NCBI GenBank assembly: GCA_003344405.1
Contig: NOWV01000305.1
Span: 1-56,511, forward strand
Direction of reading: 5' to 3'
From: Trichoplax sp. H2
Taxonomy: Eukaryota > Placozoa > Uniplacotomia > Trichoplacea
DNA length: 56,511 bases
In this document: piece by piece, positions 50,542 to 56,511 of the stretch
How the letters are laid out: the number at the start of each line of letters is the position of its first letter
Numbering within the stretch: position 1 is the stretch's first letter
Made by a program: the position numbers and the translations under genes
The notes under the pieces: model-generated
The model's database searches: none
What the model was told of the DNA's origin: nothing
What the model saw: the letters and a program-made list of their open reading frames with translations, nothing else

Positions 50542-51384
50542 TGGAAATATTGTAGATCCTTGACTTCTATTATTGCACACTGTATCTTAGGATGTTGGTT
50601 CATCACCGCATGTGAAATTGGTTTCAGGTTCAAGTAACGTAAATTAATTTGTAATTACCATCATGTCACTTTGACTAACAGCGCTTCCGGTTCTTCCATA
50701 TATCTTATACATGAATCGTCAATTTTATTGCCAGTCTTACAAGATGGACCTGAATTGTTGGATTGTGCTTGTATTTTTATGTTTATTTTATAATTTGAGC
50801 TTCTATTCAAATCTGGAGAAACATTTTCTTTTGACCAATTTAGAGGAAATGTAATATAAAATTAAAAAATTGCTTGCTACTTCAGCTAAAACTACCTTAC
50901 TCGTGCATTGTCTTCTTTACATGACTCATTTATTAATGCATGCAATAATGTGGAAATACCAATTTATGCAGCCCATCATCAGACTGTATTGCCTTACTGT
51001 ATGGCCGTCTTGTTTGCTAGAGTGAACTTTTGCTAAGGATGGTAATTTATTTATTCGACGAGTCGGTTTGTAGATGAAGAACTAATTTTGGCGTCATCAT
51101 TCTTTCAAGTCGTTGTAGGAAATATCATGCATAAGAAGAGGACAAATTCGCTCTACTGTAAACTTATTCTAAATACGCGTATATACGATATCATCTTGGA
51201 GAAAGGTTGAAGGCATGACCTCTTTAGTAGAGATTTCCAATAAAACCTTCAAATAGTTTCTAAATAATTTAAGATGCAAATCCGTTAGATGCCCCCTATT
51301 CCATGGCCATCCATAGAAATTGACTCACAATCAGCGTTCCGATATACAGTATCTCATCATATTAACTACTATCGCTGGTTAGTC

Positions 51385-51600
51385 TCTTTCAGTTGTCTTT
51401 TCGTCAGCCATAGTGTTTGATTCAGGTATCTATATTGGAAACCATATCATTTCAAGTTCTGTCGCCTGTTCGTCTCCTTGACATGCTTTTTCGTTAGCCA
51501 TAGTATTTGATTCAGGTATCTATAATGGCTACTGTATCATTTAAAGTTCTGTCGCCTGTTTGTCTCTATCAGTTGCATTTTCGTTGGCCATAGTATTTTA
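51385..51600. repeat. Tandem repeat, exact 90-base period, about 2.5 copies
   Basis: TCGTCAGCCATAGTGTTTGA (51401), TCGTTAGCCATAGTATTTGA (51491) and TCGTTGGCCATAGTATTTTA (51581) are exactly 90 bases apart. Between them GATTCAGGTATCTAT and AGTTCTGTCGCCTGT repeat. The copies are young compared with the other arrays in the window. Confidence 0.9.
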
Positions 51601-51606
51601 GCCTGA

Positions 51607-51638
51607 ATCATGGAGATATAACCTTCTATCTCCATGAT
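51607..51638. repeat. Perfect 12-base inverted repeat (hairpin)
   Basis: ATCATGGAGATA (51607-51618) and TATCTCCATGAT (51627-51638) are exact reverse complements with an 8-base loop. It directly follows the 90-base repeat array. Confidence 0.85.
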
Positions 51639-51886
51639 CTGAATACTATATCGTAGCCTACCCTATATACTGCCATGGTCGTAATTGTCCGGTCTCGACA
51701 TTGTAGTTTCTGTCTTGGCAACACTACAGTAATAATCATACTGTAGTAAGTGATGGCCTGTGTTATTTTATACAGCTTTGTTAGTAAACAGCACGCTTTG
51801 GCAGAGGACGGCCATTCACTATATATTTCATATCGTGCTTTGACCTATACTATACACTGAATAGTGTCTTGTATAAAAGTAGCCTC

Positions 51887-51899
51887 GTAACCTAGTAAC
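51887..51899. promoter_or_regulatory. RFX X-box-like site upstream of the JHY-like gene
   Basis: GTAACCTAGTAAC fits the RFX consensus GTNRCC, one spacer base, RGYAAC. A TATAAAA string is about 14 bases upstream (51872-51878). It is about 800 bases before the ATG, which would suit a promoter separated from the start codon by a 5' untranslated intron. Function is inferred. Confidence 0.55.
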
Positions 51900-52694
51900 A
51901 AAGCCTGCGGGGGAACTCCGATGCAATAACGTTTATATGGTATAGTATTAACAATATCGCGAGTACTTTAAGCTCGATAGTTAATGTAGACGCCTTTTAA
52001 CATACTATCCACTTACTTAGCTATTTATTGCACTATCATAGCGATTCATTGCAGCACGAATGCTGGCAGTTCCTATCTAAGCGACATACTCGTACTTCAC
52101 CGTGCGCTGTGGAATATGTGCCAACAGAAAGATGTAAATAACGCAAATCGATGATCGAATGTCAATCACGATAAAGGGTACAATCTTTATTCTGTGGATA
52201 CCGCTGCTATGGTAGCCTTAATATTGCTTAAATAACCCTGAAGGAAAGAAATGTAAGTTTAGTACCAATTAAAGCTCTGATCGAGAACACTGATATACTT
52301 TGAGAAGTAGTTCTGATGATTTTGGTTTGAAAGAAATCAATTGTTGTAGACTGTTTTGACATTAAACGCAATATTATCAGATTCAATAGGACATTCACAA
52401 ATCTTTAAAAATATTTACGATTGGGATATCTTGTTCGATTAAAGTAGTAGATCCATGAAAATAGTGTTTTATGCCTTTACTATATATAAGCTTAATACAT
52501 GTGAATTATAATGTTGACATCAGATAGAAGTACCATCAAGGCCTTAAGGGTGTGCTAGCCGAGATATAATTTGCTCATCACATAAAAAGGCTTAATAAAA
52601 ATAAGCACCATTGGTACATCGGTTTAGTCAAGTTACTCACTATTTCATATTTCTTTTCCAATTCATTACACAAAATATAATTGCAGAAGGCGAT

Positions 52695-54736
52695 ATGGCT
52701 GAGTGGAATCAAAGACAAGAATTATCATATATGACTGATAGTATACCTATAAATACATCGATAATTTCCAGTAGCAGTAACAACGAAGATATAGGCAAGA
52801 GGTACCATAAAGTGTATGCATATTATCCAATTTTGTCTCGTTTATAAAAGTTGCAATTTGCTCTTCCTAAATGTAATTATGGTTATACTATACTTCAATC
52901 GCTAGTCCTATTCAGAAAGACATCAATTCTCAGAATAAGACATCAGAAGTTGGCAATCAGTATGTCTATTCTAGAACAAAACCAAAAAGTTACGCATTTA
53001 TGCATATGAAAAAAAAATTAAAAGATAAAAATAATAAAACATGTAACGACACCAATAGTATCGATGGCAAAACACTCAATTCGCCAAAGAGGGAAATTCA
53101 ATTCTCATCCAGAGCGAGCACTCTCTCTAATCAAGACATAATTCTTACTGATGATAACGGTGAAAGAGAGTCTACATGGAATTATACAAGCCAACCCCCA
53201 ACTCAAGTACCGGCACATATTAATCCGAAAGTTTACGAAGAATATGATAATGTATACGACTTCGAGCCAAATAATGAATCATTTAATTATGATTATCATT
53301 TAGATGAATACCCTAATGAATATAACGATATGGAGAACAGCAACACACCAACAAATGCCGACTTAAATGTTAGCTATTCTTCCGTAGGTAGTAATATTAG
53401 AACATATCGATCAGATCATAGCACAGGGCAAGAATCCAACTACAAGCCATACAATTTGCAAGATTATAAACGTATTGCTGACAAAAGTAACAAACTAGGA
53501 GGGTTAGGTCCAGATAAACTAAATAATGAATACCAAGAAAAGGTATATGAAGTGTTATCTAATGCTGAATTATAGCTCTTGTACATCACGCTGATCTTTG
53601 ATCTATATAACATGTAGCAAGAACGGGCTTTCAAGCAACAAGAATATGCAAAATTAATCCGTCAACAACATTTGAAGGAGAAACAACGCTGGATCAGTAG
53701 AAACGCAAATAAGGAAGCTAATAATCAAAAACAACTATCAAGAGCGAAATTGGTATGGCAATATCGATCAATTATATATCATATGTTACTAAGGACTTTT
53801 AAATTGAATGAAAGCATACGTACAAACACATACCCGTATGATTGATTTTGTACTATCACAAGCATATATTGCAATTGCAAATTATTTATAGATTATGTCT
53901 TATAGCTTTCTTACATCTTTAGAAAATCCTTCGATCGTGCATTATCTAGTATTTCGAACTTCTGTAACTAAACCTATACTTTATAATGCTTACGACATGA
54001 ATTTAGGTACTATTGAAAAGAGAACTATTACTGTAGTGCTGCAATTCATCGAAAAGGCCATTTAATTAAACGATACACAATTCAGGGACCTATATTGCTA
54101 CACAGCGGATTAGTGTTTAGTTTCGCTAGGCAGTTATCCTTTAAAATCGAAATTTTTCTTTATATAAGTACATGAAGATAATAAAGTAATACGTGATTAG
54201 GATTTCGTATTAAGGAAATAACACGATGGATCTCTTTAAGCTACTATAGAAAGGTTCAATCAATGCTACCTCTATTATGAGAAATCTACTTACTAAAAAC
54301 TCACCGAGTAGCTATTAACAGCCATTTGAATTACTCTTTCTGATGATTAATTTAGACATTTAATGCAATTAAATAATCATTATTGATTATCTAGGCAGCT
54401 GAATATGCTAAAAATATACCCCGACCAAAACCCGCTGCTAAGCCGAAGGAGACTACCGATAACAAAGCATCATTAACAACAAAAAAAGGAAATCCTCAAA
54501 CACGAAAAAAGTCGACAGAATTTAGCAACCGCAAAGTCGCGGTAAATTCGGCAGCTCGAAGCTTCACTTCAAAACATTCCATGACTATCTCCTCCGATAA
54601 TTTGGCAAATTTCGTTCAAGATACAGAAAATGCTGATGCTGATGATACAAAACTATCAGTAATTGAAATGCTAAAACAAAGACATGAGAGAGATAAATTA
54701 GCTGCTGCAAAAATAAAACAAAATCTAAAACTATAA
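52695..54736 (+). CDS. JHY: JHY-like (C11orf63-like) ciliary protein
   Basis: Exons: 52695-52811, 52916-53542, 53618-53752 and 54395-54736, giving about 406 residues, all phase 0. The first donor is weak (AAA|GTGTAT); the stronger AG|GTACCA at 52801 breaks frame with exon 2, so it was not used. Exon 2 is acidic and polar with many Asn, Tyr and Asp and looks disordered. At its end is the block PYNLQDYKRIADKSNKLGG followed by LGPD, and exon 3 continues with RAFKQQEYAKLIRQQ. This YxLxDYK...LGGLGP...KEYAK pattern is what I recall of JHY, a protein needed for normal ependymal motile cilia in mouse. The last exon is Lys/Ala rich (AAEYAKNIPRPKPAAKPK) and ends in a charged helix (SVIEMLKQRHERDKLAAAKI). 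No membrane segment or signal peptide is seen. Orthology rests on one conserved block, so it is probable rather than sure. Confidence 0.72.
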
Positions 54737-56043
54737 TAAGTTCATAATCGTTCAAACTCATTCAATATATCAAAGAGTACCTTATTAAGAAATTTCGCTT
54801 TATTTTTCTGGTAATTGAACGAAATTAACATGATACCTGCAGTATTTATAATGGCTAGATCCTTTAAAATCAACTCTGAACAATTTTAACCTATTGCGAT
54901 GTACATTTGTAATATATTTCAAATTATTAGATATCCAAGGCTTAGTGTCAGATTGTTATTTAGAATCGTTCGTATAAATTGACATAGTAGATGTTTATTA
55001 CAGTTAACAAAATCTAATTTCAATGCAATGTAACTATTCAATATGTAATATATACTAAGCGTGTATATTTACTCTTGTAATTATATCAAATTACTTCTGC
55101 CTGCATCAATACTACTTGCAGCATGATGCTAACGCTATTATATTCACAAATAAAATAGATTTTATATCTATGAAGACTTGTATCTGCAGATAGAATTTCA
55201 CTCTTACATTCTTAATGAAGTACCGTAATAGTTCAATAATACGTAACTGCTAAGTTTCATTTCTCATGATTTCACCAAGAAAACTATAAATAGGTTAGAA
55301 TGCACATTTTGTATATGCCACAGAAGCGATTTCTGATGCTATTTCATTCCTTAATTTTGCAAGTACCTTAACTTAGCTATAACGTGTGGAATATTACTAC
55401 ATTTATTATAAATTAAGTCTTTATTTAAAGCTTACATCAAAATAGTGTCCAATAACTAAAATTTAGGCTTTAATATCTAAAAATAAGTTTATTAACACGA
55501 TTACGGTAATATTCTCAAAGTTAACGCTTGGCTAACTGAATATAGTAATATCAAATAAGTCGTAAAGTGTCAGCTTCTTTTCTGATATACTAATAGATCA
55601 AAGCTGATCTTGTATACGGTACTTGATTTATTAGAGATTCGTAGCTTGTGGAAAAGCCGACTATAAGTGCACAAGGCTTGATTAATTAAATTTAATACCC
55701 CTTTGTATACCTTTGAGAAATCTGCTCTACAAAGACGATTATTATGAACAAAGTAGAAGGCTAGAAATAAAATCAAATATTTCGTCCACTTTAATTGCTC
55801 GTATTCTACTTGAATTAACACAAAGTATTCGATCAATACATATAATATACAATCATTTTATTTCTACATCATAATCATGAAACCTGTATATCTCATAATA
55901 TCTATAATTTTTCTGGCCTAGAATAATATCATCAAGCATCCCCCCAAAATATTATACAACTATATCAACCTATTCATTATTTGTTAACAAAATACTTTGG
56001 TAGTATTTTTCAGTAATTTACATACGAGTATTTAACAATGGAA
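54737..56043. other. Convergent intergenic spacer
   Basis: This lies between the stop codons of the JHY-like gene (+) and the partial membrane protein (-). An 88-codon open frame on the minus strand (55570-55836) has no family likeness or splice support. Nothing else was recognised. Confidence 0.5.
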
Positions 56044-56511
56044 TTATTTAATTCCCAAATCTTTGGTACTTCTCTTATATTCGATATCAGATTGATAAAA
56101 TATTGAGCGACGCCTTTTTCGAGTAATAGAAGGCCCAAATACTGAATCTGATATTTTTTGGCGATATTTACAGCAACATACAACTATTACAGTAATAATT
56201 ACAAATGCCGCTAAGCAAGATATTAGAATAGGATAGAACAAATTATTATTTTCACTTGGTGGTATTGAAGATAAAGCGCTAGATTGCGTGGATGACGGTC
56301 CTTTATGATGTGATTGTGGTGTTGGTTGGTTAAGTGATTGTAACGAATGTTCCTTTGATGTAGATGTTGGTTTAATGGTGATTACTTTAGATGGTATTTG
56401 ATCTAATAGCTTTGTTGACAATAATGAAGTTGTTGTCGACAAAGTTAATCGCCAATTCGATGATATTGAAGTTGAATATGAAGATGATGTAGTCATTAAA
56501 GTGGAAGATAT
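56044..56511 (-). CDS. C-terminal part of a type I membrane protein (cut by window edge)
   Basis: The frame is open from the right edge of the window to the stop at 56044, so only the 3' part (about 155 residues) is present. It begins with a Ser/Thr-rich stretch of mucin-like stalk type (SSSYSTSISS, STTTSLLSTK), which would be heavily O-glycosylated. A single hydrophobic helix follows (LFYPILISCLAAFVIITVIV), then CCC, possibly palmitoylated, and a basic tail (ITRKRRRSIF) of about 40 residues. Extracellular domains, if any, lie to the right of the window. The family cannot be told from this part. Confidence 0.75.
   Translation of the reverse strand: MSSTLMTTSSSYSTSISSNWRLTLSTTTSLLSTKLLDQIPSKVITIKPTSTSKEHSLQSLNQPTPQSHHKGPSSTQSSALSSIPPSENNNLFYPILISCLAAFVIITVIVVCCCKYRQKISDSVFGPSITRKRRRSIFYQSDIEYKRSTKDLGIK

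Larger units (their letters stand above)
50542..52694. other. Intergenic region between TOMM40 and the JHY-like gene
   Basis: This contains the TOMM40 3' flank, a 90-base tandem repeat with a hairpin (51385-51638), and the upstream side of the JHY-like gene with an X-box-like site at 51887-51899. A good acceptor (ATAATTGCAG at about 52677-52686) sits just before the JHY start, suggesting a 5' untranslated exon further upstream. Confidence 0.5.

Noticed and set aside
55570-55836. 88-codon open frame on the - strand
   Set aside because: Rich in Tyr, Leu and Phe, with no recognisable motif or splice support; likely chance.

Overview
This window looks like nuclear DNA of an early-branching animal, most likely a placozoan (Trichoplax or Hoilungia type). 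The evidence is about two-thirds A+T, small exons, GT-AG introns that are mostly 80 to 600 bases, and a set of single-copy animal genes: IGHMBP2, CENATAC, DNAAF8, a CD2BP2-like GYF gene, TOMM40, JHY and an Ig/FN3 adhesion receptor. The phylum is an inference from composition and gene content. I ran no search, and all family calls come from recognising motifs and remembered family features.

Layout from left to right. 1-8369 has no gene I can support, only diverged tandem repeats. 8370-10858 (+) is a seven-exon ankyrin-repeat gene with about one repeat per exon. 11684-16025 (-) is a complete eight-exon IGHMBP2 helicase with R3H and AN1 domains. 17970-20989 (+) is CENATAC (CCDC84), a minor-spliceosome protein with several microexons. 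21978-31309 (-) is a long gene whose N-terminal half matches DNAAF8 (C16orf71) and whose C-terminal half is an array of nucleoside-diphosphate-kinase-like folds. 33226-40968 (-) is a type I membrane receptor: signal peptide, two Ig, four FN3, one transmembrane helix, short tail. 43617-46112 (-) encodes one RRM joined to a C-terminal GYF domain of CD2BP2 type. 47501-50541 (+) is TOMM40. 52695-54736 (+) is a JHY-like gene. 56044 to the right edge (-) is the 3' end of another type I membrane protein.

Most gene models were built by following reading frame, splice consensus and intron phase by hand. IGHMBP2, TOMM40, the receptor, the RRM-GYF gene and the ankyrin gene close in frame from ATG to stop. 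Three places stay unresolved: one small exon of CENATAC, one of DNAAF8, and the 3' end of DNAAF8. The genes do not form a pathway. Two (DNAAF8, JHY) belong to motile cilia and each has an RFX X-box-like palindrome upstream. Two (CENATAC, RRM-GYF) belong to the splicing machinery. The most unusual content is the DNAAF8-NDK array, the RRM-GYF protein, and an extra zinc-finger pattern inside IGHMBP2.
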